Source: Leclercia sp. AS011 (GTDB lineage Bacteria; Pseudomonadota; Gammaproteobacteria; Enterobacterales; Enterobacteriaceae). From it: a stretch of DNA of 64,000 bases. The DNA is taken from NCBI RefSeq assembly GCF_037152535.1, contig NZ_JBBCMA010000002.1, positions 186,001-250,000 on the forward strand, written 5' to 3'. Shown one piece after another: positions 48,183 through 58,154 of this stretch. Every line of letters starts with the position of its first letter. Position 1 is the stretch's first letter. A program made the position numbers and the translations under genes. The notes below the pieces were generated by a model that worked only from the letters and a program-made list of their open reading frames with translations, was not told the DNA's origin and did no database searches.

Positions 48183-49606
48183 TGCGCATCGGCATGCGGC
48201 TGTTGCTGGGGTACTTCCTGATTGTGGCCATCGCCGCGTGGTTTGTGCTGTCGATCTTTGTCCAGGAGGTAAAGCCCGGCGTGCGCAGGGCCACGGAAGG
48301 GACCCTGATCGACACCGCCACGCTGCTGGCTGAAGTCGGGCGGGACGATTTACTCTCGGGAGATGCGCAGCAGGGCAAGCTGGCGCAGGCCTTTTCGCAG
48401 CTTCATCAGCGACCCTTTCGCGCCAACATCAGCGGTATTCACAAAGTGCGCAACGAGTATCACGTCTACATGACCGATGCCCGTGGCCGGGTGGTGTTTG
48501 ATTCCGCCGGGCTGGCCGTAGGGCAGGATTACTCGCGCTGGAACGACGTCTGGCTGACCCTGCGGGGAGAATATGGTGCCCGCAGCACCCCGGGTAATCC
48601 GCAGGATCCCGAGAGTACGGTGATGTACGTGGCCGCGCCGGTGGTCGACGGGGGCAAAATTATCGGCGTGCTGTCAGTCGGCAAACCCAACAGCGCGATG
48701 GCACCGGTTATCAGGCGCAGCGAGCGGCGGATCCTGTGGGCCGGTGGGGCGCTGCTGGGCATTGCGTTGCTGATTGGCCTGGCGGTGGCCTGGTGGATCA
48801 ACCGTTCGATTCACACCCTGTCGCGCTATGCTGACTCGGTCACCAGCGATACCCCGCTGCCGCTGCCCGACCCGGGTAGCAGCGAACTGCGCAAGCTGGC
48901 GCAGGCGCTGGAGAATATGCGTATTCGCCTTGAGGGGAAGAATTATATTGAGCGCTATGTCCATGCGCTTACCCACGAGCTGAAAAGCCCCCTGGCCGCG
49001 ATCCGTGGCGCGGCGGAGATTCTGGCTGAACAGCCGCCTCCCCAGGTGGCCGCGCGGTTTATCGACAATATCCTGGTGCAAAATGCGCGCATGCAGTCGC
49101 TGGTGGAAAAACTTCTCGCCCAGGCGCGGCTTGAGAATCGGGTGGAGATTGTTCCGGTAAGCGTCAACCTTGACGCGCTTTTTACGCGGCTTGCCGATGC
49201 GCGCGCGGCAACGCTGGCAGCGAAAAACATCACCCTGACCCGTCAGGGCTCGGCGTGCTGCGTGGAGGGCGATCCCGACCTGCTTGAGCAGGCGCTGGGC
49301 AATTTACTGGACAATGCCATCGATTTCACCCCGCCGGGTGGAGCAATCCAGCTTGCGGCCACGGAAGATCATCAGCAGATCAACCTCACCGTGACTGACA
49401 GCGGCAGCGGGATCCCGGACTACGCGCTGGGGCGGATTTTTGAACGCTTTTACTCCCTCCCGCGCGAGAACGGGCTGAAAAGCAGCGGGCTTGGTCTGGC
49501 CTTTGTGCAGGAGGTGGCGCGTCTGCATCAGGGCAGCATTGATTTGCACAATCGACCCGCAGGCGGGGTAACGGCCACGTTAACACTTCACCGTCCCTTC
49601 ACATAA
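48182..49606 (+). CDS. creC: Sensor histidine kinase CreC
   Basis: Inner-membrane sensor kinase of CreB. In 474 residues: TM1 (about 8-25), a periplasmic sensor region (about 30-180), TM2 (about 182-205), HAMP, the H-box HALTHELKSPLAAIRGA, and ATPase boxes (DNAIDFTPPGG; DSGSGIPDYALG; SSGLGLAFV). It begins on the creB stop and contains the CreB box of creD in its last codons. Confidence 0.95.
   Translation: MRIGMRLLLGYFLIVAIAAWFVLSIFVQEVKPGVRRATEGTLIDTATLLAEVGRDDLLSGDAQQGKLAQAFSQLHQRPFRANISGIHKVRNEYHVYMTDARGRVVFDSAGLAVGQDYSRWNDVWLTLRGEYGARSTPGNPQDPESTVMYVAAPVVDGGKIIGVLSVGKPNSAMAPVIRRSERRILWAGGALLGIALLIGLAVAWWINRSIHTLSRYADSVTSDTPLPLPDPGSSELRKLAQALENMRIRLEGKNYIERYVHALTHELKSPLAAIRGAAEILAEQPPPQVAARFIDNILVQNARMQSLVEKLLAQARLENRVEIVPVSVNLDALFTRLADARAATLAAKNITLTRQGSACCVEGDPDLLEQALGNLLDNAIDFTPPGGAIQLAATEDHQQINLTVTDSGSGIPDYALGRIFERFYSLPRENGLKSSGLGLAFVQEVARLHQGSIDLHNRPAGGVTATLTLHRPFT
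49587..49602 (+). promoter_or_regulatory. CreB box upstream of creD
   Basis: TTCAC-CGTCCC-TTCAC, a perfect CreB direct repeat with the 6-bp spacer. It overlaps the 3' end of creC and lies 62 bp before creD, so CreBC can drive creD strongly and separately. Confidence 0.9.
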
Positions 49607-49664
49607 CTTCAAACTGGCCCCACATAGCGCAGTTAGGCTCTCCTCATCACAAAGGAGAGCTACG

Positions 49665-51014
49665 ATGAAATCCCCCCTTTTCTGGAAAGTCACCACCCTG
49701 TTAGGGTGCATTCTGCTGTTACTCGTCCCGCTGTTTATGGTGGGTAATCTGATTTCGGAACGCGAGAGCTATCGCAACGAAGTCGAAAACACGCTGCGTC
49801 AGAGCACCAGCGGCCCGCAGCAGCTGGTGGGCCCGCTTGTCGCCATTCCGGTGACGGAAACTTATTTCAAGGCTGAGGATGGAAAGCAGGTTGAATATAA
49901 GAAGCGCTACATGCACTTCATTCTGCCGGAGTCGCTACAGGTCAACGGCAATCAGCACGTTGAGACGCGAAGCATCGGGATCTATGACGGGCAGATCTGG
50001 AACACCGAGCTTAAAATCAATGCCCGCTTTACGCTCGAGGAGCTGGATCAGCTTAAGGGGGAAACCATGACCCTGGGACAACCTTTTATCGTGGTTGGCG
50101 TGGGCGATTCACGAGGCATTGGCGCGGTCAGCGTTTCAAAAATCAACGGTGAGACGTTAAGCATTGAGCCCGGAGCGGGCGTTTACGGATCGTTATCCGG
50201 CATTCACATCCCGCTGAGTAATAAAGCGCTGGAGGCTAAAAGCTTCCCGCTGGAGATGTCTTTGAACCTGACCGGCACCGGCAGCTTTGCGGTGGTGCCG
50301 GTGGGGCGGAACAGCGCCATGACCCTCAACAGCAACTGGCCGCATCCGGGCTTTATGGGCAACTACCTGCCGGTTAAACATCAGATTAGCGATTCCGGTT
50401 TCCAGGCGAACTGGCAGAGCAGCTGGTTCGCCAATAACCTCGGCGGCTGGTTCAACGATAACGAGGTGCCTGAATGGCGTGCGATCCCGGCCTTTAGCGT
50501 AACGGTCGCCACCCCTGCGGATCAGTATCAGCTCACGGACCGTGCGATTAAGTACGCCATTCTGCTGATTGCCCTGACCTTTATGGCGTTCTTTGTCTTC
50601 GAGACCTTAACCGGGCTGCGCCTGCACCCGATGCAGTATCTGCTGGTCGGGCTGTCGCTGGTGCTGTTCTATCTGGTGCTGCTGGCGATGTCAGAACATG
50701 TTGGCTTTACGCCCGCCTGGATTATTGCCAGCCTGGTGGGGGCCGCCATGAACGGGGTGTACCTGCAGGCGGTGCTGAAAAGCTGGAAGCGCAGCGGCAT
50801 CTTTGTACTGGCGCTGCTGGGGCTGGACGTGGTGATGTGGTTCCTGCTGCGATCGGAGGACAGCGCACTGCTGCTGGGTTCGGCCGTACTGGCGCTGGCG
50901 TTGTTTGCGGTAATGTATCTTACCCGTCACTTTGACTGGTATTCGCTCTCCCAGCCCAAACGCCCGCAGCCACCCGCGGAGGCGGATAAAGAGACGATGC
51001 GGTTGTGGAAATAA
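49665..51014 (+). CDS. creD: Inner-membrane protein CreD
   Basis: CreBC target of unknown biochemical role; linked to envelope integrity and, in some species, beta-lactam resistance. The 449 residues comprise one N-terminal membrane segment (about 9-27), a large periplasmic region (about 28-290) and six predicted C-terminal segments (from about 295, AIKYAILLIALTFMAFFVFE, on). AAGGAG precedes the ATG. A strong terminator follows, facing arcA. Confidence 0.93.
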   Translation: MKSPLFWKVTTLLGCILLLLVPLFMVGNLISERESYRNEVENTLRQSTSGPQQLVGPLVAIPVTETYFKAEDGKQVEYKKRYMHFILPESLQVNGNQHVETRSIGIYDGQIWNTELKINARFTLEELDQLKGETMTLGQPFIVVGVGDSRGIGAVSVSKINGETLSIEPGAGVYGSLSGIHIPLSNKALEAKSFPLEMSLNLTGTGSFAVVPVGRNSAMTLNSNWPHPGFMGNYLPVKHQISDSGFQANWQSSWFANNLGGWFNDNEVPEWRAIPAFSVTVATPADQYQLTDRAIKYAILLIALTFMAFFVFETLTGLRLHPMQYLLVGLSLVLFYLVLLAMSEHVGFTPAWIIASLVGAAMNGVYLQAVLKSWKRSGIFVLALLGLDVVMWFLLRSEDSALLLGSAVLALALFAVMYLTRHFDWYSLSQPKRPQPPAEADKETMRLWK

Positions 51015-51016
51015 AT

Positions 51017-51041
51017 AACGGCGCGAAAGCGCCGTTTTTTT
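51017..51041. terminator. Terminator between creD and arcA
   Basis: AACGGCGC / GCGCCGTT with tetraloop GAAA and a T7 run on the plus strand, 2 bp after the creD stop. The convergent arcA may also use the stem. Confidence 0.9.
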
Positions 51042-51058
51042 ATGACTGAAGTGCGGGA

Positions 51059-51775
51059 TTACTCCTGCAAATCACCGCAGAAACGATAGCCTTCACCATG
51101 GATGGTGGCGATGATTTCCGGGGTATCCGGCGTGGATTCGAAGTGTTTACGAATACGGCGGATGGTGACGTCAACGGTACGGTCGTGCGGCTTCAGCTCG
51201 CGGCCGGTCATTTTTTTCAGCAGTTCTGCACGGGACTGGATCTTGCCCGGGTTTTCGCAGAAGTGCAGCATGGCGCGGAATTCACTGCGCGGCAGTTTAT
51301 ACTGGTCACCCTGTGGGCTCACCAGGGAACGGCTATTGATATCAAGTTCCCAACCGTTGAATTTGTAGCTGTCAACGCTACGACGCTCTTCGCTGACCGT
51401 GCCCAGGTTCATGGTACGGGACAGCAGGTTGCGTGCACGAATGGTTAACTCGCGAGGGTTAAACGGTTTGGTGATGTAGTCATCCGCACCGATTTCCAGG
51501 CCAAGAATTTTATCAACTTCGTTGTCGCGGCCGGTCAGGAACATTAACGCAACGTTCGCCTGCTCACGCAGCTCGCGTGCCAGCAGAAGGCCGTTTTTAC
51601 CCGGCAGGTTAATGTCCATGATGACCAGGTTGATATCATTTTCAGAAAGGATCTGATGCATCTCTGCGCCATCGGTCGCTTCAAAGACATCGTAGCCTTC
51701 TGCTTCGAAAATGCTCTTTAACGTGTTGCGTGTTACCAACTCGTCTTCAACGATAAGAATGTGCGGGGTCTGCAT
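51059..51775 (-). CDS. arcA: Aerobic respiration control response regulator ArcA
   Basis: Global regulator of the aerobic/anaerobic switch, phosphorylated by ArcB in response to the quinone redox state. The 238 residues carry the receiver with D54 ([13 protein letters not shown]), the Lys of ITKPFNPRE, and the OmpR-type winged helix ([29 protein letters not shown]). Nearly identical to E. coli in what I can compare. A long AT-rich leader lies upstream, with an FNR-like site at 52053. Confidence 0.97.
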   Translation of the reverse strand: MQTPHILIVEDELVTRNTLKSIFEAEGYDVFEATDGAEMHQILSENDINLVIMDINLPGKNGLLLARELREQANVALMFLTGRDNEVDKILGLEIGADDYITKPFNPRELTIRARNLLSRTMNLGTVSEERRSVDSYKFNGWELDINSRSLVSPQGDQYKLPRSEFRAMLHFCENPGKIQSRAELLKKMTGRELKPHDRTVDVTIRRIRKHFESTPDTPEIIATIHGEGYRFCGDLQE

Positions 51776-51870
51776 GTTTGCTACCTAAATTGCCAACTAA
51801 ATCGAAACAGGAAGTACAAAAGTCCCTGACCTGCCTGATACATGCCACAAATTAACATGACCGGCGTAAC

Positions 51871-52011
51871 GTGACTAAAGTACGTAATTGCGTTCTTGAT
51901 GCACTTTCCATCAACGTCAACAACATCATTAGCTTGGTCGTGGGTACTTTCCCTCTGGACCCGACAGTGTCAAAAACGGCTGTCATCCTAACCATTTTAA
52001 CAGCAACATAA
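51871..52011 (+). CDS. yjjY: Small conserved protein YjjY
   Basis: 46-residue ORF with GTG start: VTKVRNCVLDALSINVNNII, then a C-terminal TVSKTAVILTILTAT. It matches the E. coli YjjY sequence I remember at nearly every position, although the E. coli start codon is ATG. It lies in the arcA 5' leader region on the opposite strand, 96 bp from the arcA start. The function is unknown, and part of the conservation may reflect the regulatory DNA rather than a protein. No strong ribosome site is seen. Confidence 0.65.
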   Translation: MTKVRNCVLDALSINVNNIISLVVGTFPLDPTVSKTAVILTILTAT

Positions 52012-52410
52012 CAGGTTAAGAGACACCGGACACCCAATAAAACTACGCTTCGTTGACATATATCAAATTCAATTGTAGCACGTTAACAGTTTGATGAAAT
52101 CATCGTAGCGGATTGGTAGCCTTTGTCACATTTTTTCAATAAACCAACCAGTTGCGTTCATTAATTAATAAACAAGGCGAATCCAATGTCAACACCCATC
52201 ACAGGAAAGTATTATCATTATTAAACATAAGGATAAGTGCTATTCTTTAACATTGCCGAATAAAGTTCATTAATGAAATAGTTTAGCGATTTTAAATTGT
52301 AGTGAAACGCGATTTCGGTGATTTGTGTTGCAATTTTGTAAATTCGCGTCGCGTAATATGATGATGTCCATCACATTTTTATCGGCTAACTGCTTAAAAA
52401 GAGAGCATAA
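52012..52410. promoter_or_regulatory. AT-rich arcA/lasT intergenic region
   Basis: This 399-bp stretch without a supported gene is strongly AT-rich and should carry the arcA promoters (leftward, long leader) and the lasT promoter (rightward). It contains the FNR-like box at 52053-52066. A 12-codon ATG ORF at 52196 was noticed and not called. Confidence 0.65.
52053..52066. promoter_or_regulatory. FNR-type box upstream of arcA
   Basis: TTGAC-ATAT-ATCAA differs from the FNR consensus TTGAT-N4-ATCAA at one base. It lies 278 bp upstream of the arcA start; FNR activation of arcA is known in E. coli. Confidence 0.7.
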
Positions 52411-53097
52411 ATGCATTTGTCAATCGTACTGGTATCCCCCGCAAGAGCAGAAAACATCGGTGCCGCAGCACGGGCTATGAAGACCATGGGGTTTACCGAT
52501 TTACGTATCGTTGCCAGTGACGCACATCAGGATCCGGCGGCACGGCGTGTGGCGCACGGCTCGGGAGATATTCTCGATAATTTAAAAACTTACGAAACGC
52601 TCGCGGATGCGCTGCACGATATTTCGTTTACGGTTGCTACCACCGCCCGCGGCCGTTCTAAGTTTCATTATTACGCCACGCCGGCTGAACTGGTGCCGCT
52701 GATGGCGGAGAAAAGCCAGTGGATGCCAAAGATGGCGCTGGTGTTTGGCCGCGAAGATTCCGGTCTGACCAACGACGAACTGGCCCTCGCAGACGTGTTG
52801 ACCGGCGTGCCGATGGTGGCGGATTACCCGTCCCTGAATTTAGGTCAGGCGGTGATGGTCTATTGCTATCAATTAGCCTCTCTGATGCAAATGCCGGTTG
52901 CGCCGGTGGCGGAGGTAGATGAAAACCAGCTTGCCGCGTTACGTGCGCGTACCGATCGCCTGCTGGACTCGCTGAATGTCGCCGACGATCAAAAAATGGT
53001 GGAGTGGCTACAGCAGCGGTTGGGTCTGCTGGCGCAGCGAGACACGGCCATGTTGCACCGATTGCTGCACGATATCGAAAAAAAGCTCGCAGAGTAA
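52411..53097 (+). CDS. lasT: tRNA/rRNA methyltransferase family protein LasT (YjtD)
   Basis: SPOUT-class (TrmJ/SpoU) 2'-O-methyltransferase homologue of 228 residues. Family motifs are SIVLVSPARAENIGAAARAM, then MALVFGREDSGLTNDELALAD and the knot segment YPSLNLGQAVMVYCYQL. The RNA target is not established. Conserved neighbour between arcA and thrL in enterics, with its own promoter in the preceding AT-rich region. Confidence 0.9.
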   Translation: MHLSIVLVSPARAENIGAAARAMKTMGFTDLRIVASDAHQDPAARRVAHGSGDILDNLKTYETLADALHDISFTVATTARGRSKFHYYATPAELVPLMAEKSQWMPKMALVFGREDSGLTNDELALADVLTGVPMVADYPSLNLGQAVMVYCYQLASLMQMPVAPVAEVDENQLAALRARTDRLLDSLNVADDQKMVEWLQQRLGLLAQRDTAMLHRLLHDIEKKLAE

Positions 53098-53230
53098 ACG
53101 TCTGTCATAGCTTTTAGTTATGGTTAAAGATTCCAGTTTATGGGTTGCATACGGCCCGATCCGGGCAGAAATAAAATGTCAGACAGCGAGACGTGACAGG
53201 GTCGGGAAAGGCGCTTAAATCAGAAATTCG

Positions 53231-53261
53231 TTGACTTAGCGGCACGTATGCTTTAACCAAT
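53231..53261 (+). promoter_or_regulatory. thr operon promoter
   Basis: TTGACT (53231-53236) and the CTTTAACCAAT segment (53251-53261) agree with the E. coli thrL promoter as remembered (TTGACTTAG...CTTTAACCAATA). The exact -10 hexamer is ambiguous. It lies about 50 bp before thrL. Confidence 0.8.
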
Positions 53262-53309
53262 AGAGGTAGACAGCACAGACAGATAATAATGACAGAGTAC
53301 ACAACATCC

Positions 53310-53378
53310 ATGAAACGCATCAGCATCACCACCATTACCACAACCATCATCATTACCACAGGTAACGGTGCGGGCTGA
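53310..53378 (+). CDS. thrL: thr operon leader peptide
   Basis: 22-codon leader MKRISITTITTTIIITTGNG plus two residues, then TGA. It contains 7 Thr and 6 Ile codons; the E. coli leader I recall has 21 codons with 8 Thr and 4 Ile. Ribosome stalling on scarce Thr-tRNA or Ile-tRNA should favour the antiterminator over the hairpin at 53402. The ending GNGAG is unchanged. It was too short for standard ORF cut-offs. Confidence 0.95.
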   Translation: MKRISITTITTTIIITTGNGAG

Positions 53379-53401
53379 GGCGTACAGGAAAGAAAGAAAA
53401 A

Positions 53402-53433
53402 AGCCCGCACCTGAACAGTGCGGGCTTTTTTTT
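53402..53433 (+). terminator. thr attenuator terminator
   Basis: AGCCCGCAC (53402-53410) / GTGCGGGCT (53418-53426), loop CTGAACA, followed by T8. It lies 23 bp after thrL and ends 26 bp before thrA, as in the classical threonine attenuator. Confidence 0.95.
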
Positions 53434-53459
53434 CGGCTAAAGATTACGAGGTAACAACC

Positions 53460-55922
53460 ATGCGAGTGTTGAAGTTCGGCGGTACATCAGTGGCAAATGC
53501 AGAGCGATTTCTGCGTGTTGCCGACATCCTGGAGAGCAATGCCAGGCAGGGGCAGGTGGCGACGGTACTCTCTGCCCCGGCTAAAATTACCAACCACCTG
53601 GTGGCGATGATTGAAAAAACCATCGGTGGGCAGGATGCACTGGTGAACATCAGCGACGCAGAGCAGATCTTTGCTAACCTGCTGCAGGGCCTGGCGGATG
53701 CCCAACCCGGCTTTCCGCATGCTCAGCTGAAAGCTTTTGTTGAGCAAGAGTTTGCCCAGATTAAACACGTTCTGCATGGTATCAGCCTGTTGGGCCAGTG
53801 CCCGGACAGCATTAACGCGGCGCTGATCTGCCGCGGTGAAAAACTCTCTATCGCCATTATGGCGGGCCTGCTGGAAGCGCGTGGCCATAACGTCACCGTT
53901 ATCGATCCTGTCGAAAAACTGCTCGCTGTTGGCCATTACCTCGAATCAACCGTAGATATTGCCGAATCTACCCGTCGCATTGCGGCAGGCAAAATTCCTG
54001 CTGACCATATGATCCTGATGGCGGGCTTCACCGCCGGTAATGAAAAAGGGGAGCTGGTGGTGCTGGGCCGTAACGGCTCCGACTACTCTGCCGCCGTGCT
54101 GGCCGCCTGCCTGCGCGCCGACTGTTGCGAGATCTGGACCGACGTCGACGGCGTGTACACCTGCGACCCGCGCCAGGTGCCGGATGCCCGCCTGCTGAAG
54201 TCGATGTCTTATCAGGAGGCGATGGAGCTCTCCTACTTCGGCGCTAAGGTTCTTCACCCTCGCACCATCGCCCCTATCGCCCAGTTCCAGATCCCGTGCC
54301 TGATTAAAAACACCGGCAATCCGCAGGCACCAGGTACGTTGATTGGCGCCAGCAATGACGAAGATGGCCTGCCGGTAAAAGGCATCTCTAACCTCAACAA
54401 CATGGCGATGTTTAACGTCTCCGGCCCGGGCATGAAAGGCATGGTGGGGATGGCGGCACGCGTGTTCGCCGCGATGTCGCGCAATGGCATCTCGGTAGTA
54501 CTGATCACCCAGTCCTCGTCCGAATACAGCATCAGCTTCTGCGTACCGCAGATTGACTGCCTGCGTGCCCGCCGCGCGCTGGAGGAGGAGTTCTACCTCG
54601 AGCTGAAAGAAGAGCTGCTGGAGCCGATGGCCATCCAGGAGCATCTGGCGATCATCTCTGTGGTCGGGGACGGCATGCGCACCCTGCGCGGCATCTCGGC
54701 GAAATTCTTTGCCGCGCTGGCGCGGGCAAACATCAACATTGTCGCCATTGCCCAGGGCTCGTCAGAGCGCTCCATCTCCGTGGTGGTTAATAACGACGAT
54801 GCTACCACCGGCGTGCGCGTCACCCACCAGATGCTGTTCAACACCGACCAGGTGATTGAGGTGTTCCTGATTGGCGTCGGCGGAGTGGGCGGTGCGTTAC
54901 TGGAGCAGCTCAAGCGTCAGCAGGAGTGGCTCAAGAAAAAGCATATCGATCTGCGCGTCTGCGGCATTGCGAACTCCAGAGCGCTGCTGACCAACGTTCA
55001 CGGGCTGAACCTTGAGAACTGGCAGGCAGAGCTGGCGGAGGCGAAAGAGCCGTTTAACCTGGGCCGCCTGATCCGTCTGGTGAAAGAGTACCACCTGCTG
55101 AACCCGGTGATTGTCGACTGTACCTCCCACCAGGCGGTGGCCGATCAGTATGCCGATTTCCTGCGGGAAGGCTTCCACGTGGTCACGCCGAATAAAAAGG
55201 CCAACACCTCGTCGATGGATTACTACCATCAGATGCGCCACGCGGCGGCGAAATCCCGCCGTAAGTTCCTCTACGACACTAACGTTGGCGCGGGGCTGCC
55301 GGTGATCGAAAACCTGCAAAACCTGCTCAATGCCGGGGATGAACTGCAGCGTTTCTCCGGCATCCTGTCGGGGTCGCTCTCCTTTATCTTCGGCAAGCTG
55401 GACGAAGGCATGAGCCTGTCGGAAGCGACCAAAGTGGCGCGCGAGCTGGGCTACACCGAACCGGATCCGCGTGACGACCTCTCCGGTACCGACGTGGCAC
55501 GTAAGCTGCTGATCCTGGCCCGTGAAACGGGGCGTGAGCTGGAGCTGTCGGATATCGTGATCGAACCGGTTCTGCCGGAAAGCTTTGACGACTCCGGCGA
55601 CGTGGCGACCTTTATGGCGAATCTGCCGCAGCTGGATGACGCCTTCGCGGCCCGCGTTGCAAAAGCCCGTGATGAAGGGAAGGTATTGCGCTATGTTGGC
55701 AACATCGAAGAAGACGGCGTCTGCCGGGTGAAGATGGCGGCGGTAGACGGTAACGATCCGCTGTTCAAAGTGAAAAATGGCGAAAACGCCCTCGCGTTTT
55801 ACAGCCACTATTATCAGCCACTGCCGTTGGTGCTTCGCGGCTATGGCGCAGGGAACGATGTGACGGCGGCGGGTGTGTTTGCCGATCTGCTGCGTACCCT
55901 GTCATGGAAGTTAGGAGTTTAA
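53460..55922 (+). CDS. thrA: Bifunctional aspartokinase I / homoserine dehydrogenase I
   Basis: First and third steps of threonine synthesis, feedback inhibited by threonine. The 820 residues comprise an aspartokinase (1-~250, beginning [17 protein letters not shown] with the KFGGTS kinase motif), ACT regulatory domains (about 315-460, including [17 protein letters not shown] and [16 protein letters not shown]) and the homoserine dehydrogenase (about 465-820; [17 protein letters not shown] nucleotide site). The ATG at 53460 was chosen over an in-frame upstream start within the attenuator hairpin. thrB follows after one base. Confidence 0.97.
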   Translation: MRVLKFGGTSVANAERFLRVADILESNARQGQVATVLSAPAKITNHLVAMIEKTIGGQDALVNISDAEQIFANLLQGLADAQPGFPHAQLKAFVEQEFAQIKHVLHGISLLGQCPDSINAALICRGEKLSIAIMAGLLEARGHNVTVIDPVEKLLAVGHYLESTVDIAESTRRIAAGKIPADHMILMAGFTAGNEKGELVVLGRNGSDYSAAVLAACLRADCCEIWTDVDGVYTCDPRQVPDARLLKSMSYQEAMELSYFGAKVLHPRTIAPIAQFQIPCLIKNTGNPQAPGTLIGASNDEDGLPVKGISNLNNMAMFNVSGPGMKGMVGMAARVFAAMSRNGISVVLITQSSSEYSISFCVPQIDCLRARRALEEEFYLELKEELLEPMAIQEHLAIISVVGDGMRTLRGISAKFFAALARANINIVAIAQGSSERSISVVVNNDDATTGVRVTHQMLFNTDQVIEVFLIGVGGVGGALLEQLKRQQEWLKKKHIDLRVCGIANSRALLTNVHGLNLENWQAELAEAKEPFNLGRLIRLVKEYHLLNPVIVDCTSHQAVADQYADFLREGFHVVTPNKKANTSSMDYYHQMRHAAAKSRRKFLYDTNVGAGLPVIENLQNLLNAGDELQRFSGILSGSLSFIFGKLDEGMSLSEATKVARELGYTEPDPRDDLSGTDVARKLLILARETGRELELSDIVIEPVLPESFDDSGDVATFMANLPQLDDAFAARVAKARDEGKVLRYVGNIEEDGVCRVKMAAVDGNDPLFKVKNGENALAFYSHYYQPLPLVLRGYGAGNDVTAAGVFADLLRTLSWKLGV

Positions 55923-55923
55923 C

Positions 55924-56853
55924 ATGGTCAAAGTTTATGCCCCGGCTTCCAGCGCCAATATGAGCGTTGGGTTTGATGTGCTGGGCGCGGCGGTGACGCC
56001 GGTAGATGGTTCATCGCTGGGGGATACGGTCACGGTAGAGGCCGCTGACAGTTTCAGTCTGAGCAACGTCGGGCGTTTCGCCAGCAAGCTGCCAACCGAT
56101 CCGCGTGAGAATATCGTTTATCAGTGCTGGGAGCGTTTTTGTCAGGAGATCGGTAAAAACGTGCCGGTCGCCATGACCCTCGAAAAAAGCATGCCGATTG
56201 GCTCCGGGCTCGGCTCCAGCGCCTGTTCGGTGGTGGCCGCGCTGGTGGCGATGAATGAGCACTGCGGCAAGCCGCTGAATAACACCCGCCTGCTGGCCCT
56301 GATGGGCGAGCTTGAAGGGCGCATCTCCGGCAGCATCCATTATGATAACGTCGCCCCCTGTTTCCTGGGCGGCATGCAGCTGATGATCGAAGAGAACGGC
56401 ATCATCAGCCAGCAGGTGCCAGGCTTTGACGAGTGGCTGTGGGTGCTGGCCTATCCGGGCATCAAGGTGTCGACTGCCGAAGCGCGCGCCATTCTGCCGG
56501 CGCAGTACCGCCGTCAGGACTGCATAGCGCACGGCCGTCATCTGGCGGGCTTTATTCATGCCTGCTATACCCGTCAGCCGCTGCTGGCGGCAAAACTGAT
56601 GAAAGATGTGATTGCCGAGCCATACCGCACCAAACTGCTGCCGGGCTTCAACGAAGCGCGCAGCGCGGCGCTGGATATCGGTGCCCTGGCCTGCGGCATC
56701 TCCGGTTCCGGCCCAACCCTGTTTGCTCTGTGCGACAAGCCGGATACGGCGCAGCGGGTCGCTGAGTGGCTGGGGAAAAATTACCTGCAAAATCAGGAAG
56801 GCTTTGTTCATATTTGCCGTCTGGATACGGCCGGCGCACGCGTACTGGGATAA
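55924..56853 (+). CDS. thrB: Homoserine kinase ThrB
   Basis: GHMP-superfamily kinase phosphorylating homoserine. The 309 residues start [20 protein letters not shown] and have the ATP loop [17 protein letters not shown] and the C-terminal [12 protein letters not shown]. The ATG lies one base after the thrA stop, so translational coupling is likely. Three bases separate it from thrC. Transcribed from the thrL promoter. Confidence 0.97.
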   Translation: MVKVYAPASSANMSVGFDVLGAAVTPVDGSSLGDTVTVEAADSFSLSNVGRFASKLPTDPRENIVYQCWERFCQEIGKNVPVAMTLEKSMPIGSGLGSSACSVVAALVAMNEHCGKPLNNTRLLALMGELEGRISGSIHYDNVAPCFLGGMQLMIEENGIISQQVPGFDEWLWVLAYPGIKVSTAEARAILPAQYRRQDCIAHGRHLAGFIHACYTRQPLLAAKLMKDVIAEPYRTKLLPGFNEARSAALDIGALACGISGSGPTLFALCDKPDTAQRVAEWLGKNYLQNQEGFVHICRLDTAGARVLG

Positions 56854-56856
56854 ACA

Positions 56857-58143
56857 ATGAAACTCTACAATCTTAAAGATCATAACGAGCAGGTGAGCTT
56901 TGCACAGGCCGTCACGCAGGGCTTGGGCAAAAACCAGGGGCTATTCTTCCCGCATGACCTGCCGGAGTTTGGTCTGACCGAAATCGACGAGATGCTGAAA
57001 CAGGATTTCGTCACCCGCAGCACCAAAATTCTCTCCGCCTTTATCGGGGATGAGATCCCGCAGGAGCTGCTGGAAGAGCGCGTCCGCGCGGCCTTTGCTT
57101 TCCCGGCACCCGTAAGTCAGGTTGAGCCGGACGTCGGCTGTCTGGAGCTGTTCCACGGCCCGACGCTGGCGTTTAAAGATTTCGGTGGGCGCTTTATGGC
57201 GCAGATGCTGACCCATATCAGCGGCGATAAGCCAGTGACCATCCTGACCGCTACCTCCGGTGATACCGGTGCGGCAGTTGCGCATGCCTTCTATGGCCTG
57301 AAAAACGTGCGCGTGGTGATCCTCTATCCGCAGGGCAAAATCAGCCCGCTGCAGGAAAAACTGTTCTGTACCCTGGGCGGCAACATTGAAGCCGTCGCTA
57401 TCGATGGCGACTTCGACGCCTGCCAGGCGCTGGTTAAGCAGGCCTTCGACGACGAAGAGCTGAAGGTGGCGCTGGGGCTGAACTCCGCGAACTCCATTAA
57501 CATCAGCCGTCTGCTGGCGCAGATTTGCTACTACTTCGAAGCGGTAGCCCAGCTGCCGCAGGAAGCGCGTAACCAGCTGGTGATCTCGGTGCCGAGCGGC
57601 AACTTTGGCGACCTGACCGCGGGCCTGCTGGCGAAATCCCTGGGCCTGCCGGTGAAGCGCTTTATCGCCGCCACCAACGCCAACGACACGGTGCCGCGTT
57701 TCCTGAAAGAGGGCAAGTGGACGCCAAACACCACTCAGGCCACTCTCTCCAACGCGATGGATGTGTCACAGCCTAACAACTGGCCGCGTGTCGAAGAGCT
57801 GTTCCGCCGTAAAATCTGGCGTCTGAATGAGCTGGGCTATGCGGCGGTGACGGACGACACCACCAAAGAGACCATGCGTGAGCTGAAGCAGGTGGGCTAC
57901 ACCTCCGAGCCGCACGCGGCGGTGGCGTATCGCGCCCTGCGCGATCAGCTGAATCCGGGCGAGTATGGCCTGTTCCTTGGCACCGCCCATCCGGCGAAGT
58001 TTAAGGAGAGCGTGGACGAGATCCTCGGTGAGTCGCTGCCGCTGCCGAAAGAGCTGGCCGAACGTGCCGATCTGCCGCTGCTGTCGCACAACCTGCCGGC
58101 CGATTTTGCGGCGCTGCGTAAGTTGATGATGACGCGCGGGTAA
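56857..58143 (+). CDS. thrC: Threonine synthase ThrC
   Basis: PLP enzyme converting O-phosphohomoserine to threonine; last gene of thrLABC. The 428 residues have the PLP lysine K107 in GPTLAFKDFGGRF and the glycine-rich TATSGDTGAAVAHAF cofactor loop. Same length as E. coli. A BIME-like pair of palindromic units follows, ending with a T6 run that may terminate the operon. Confidence 0.97.
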   Translation: MKLYNLKDHNEQVSFAQAVTQGLGKNQGLFFPHDLPEFGLTEIDEMLKQDFVTRSTKILSAFIGDEIPQELLEERVRAAFAFPAPVSQVEPDVGCLELFHGPTLAFKDFGGRFMAQMLTHISGDKPVTILTATSGDTGAAVAHAFYGLKNVRVVILYPQGKISPLQEKLFCTLGGNIEAVAIDGDFDACQALVKQAFDDEELKVALGLNSANSINISRLLAQICYYFEAVAQLPQEARNQLVISVPSGNFGDLTAGLLAKSLGLPVKRFIAATNANDTVPRFLKEGKWTPNTTQATLSNAMDVSQPNNWPRVEELFRRKIWRLNELGYAAVTDDTTKETMRELKQVGYTSEPHAAVAYRALRDQLNPGEYGLFLGTAHPAKFKESVDEILGESLPLPKELAERADLPLLSHNLPADFAALRKLMMTRG

Positions 58144-58154
58144 GTCTGTGTGTT

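Noticed and set aside
52196..52234. 12-codon ATG ORF in the arcA-lasT interval
   Set aside because: Too short to assess, the ribosome site is poor, and nothing links it to a known leader peptide.
53418..53459. thrA starting inside the attenuator hairpin
   Set aside because: It would use the terminator stem as coding sequence; the conserved ThrA N-terminus begins at 53460.
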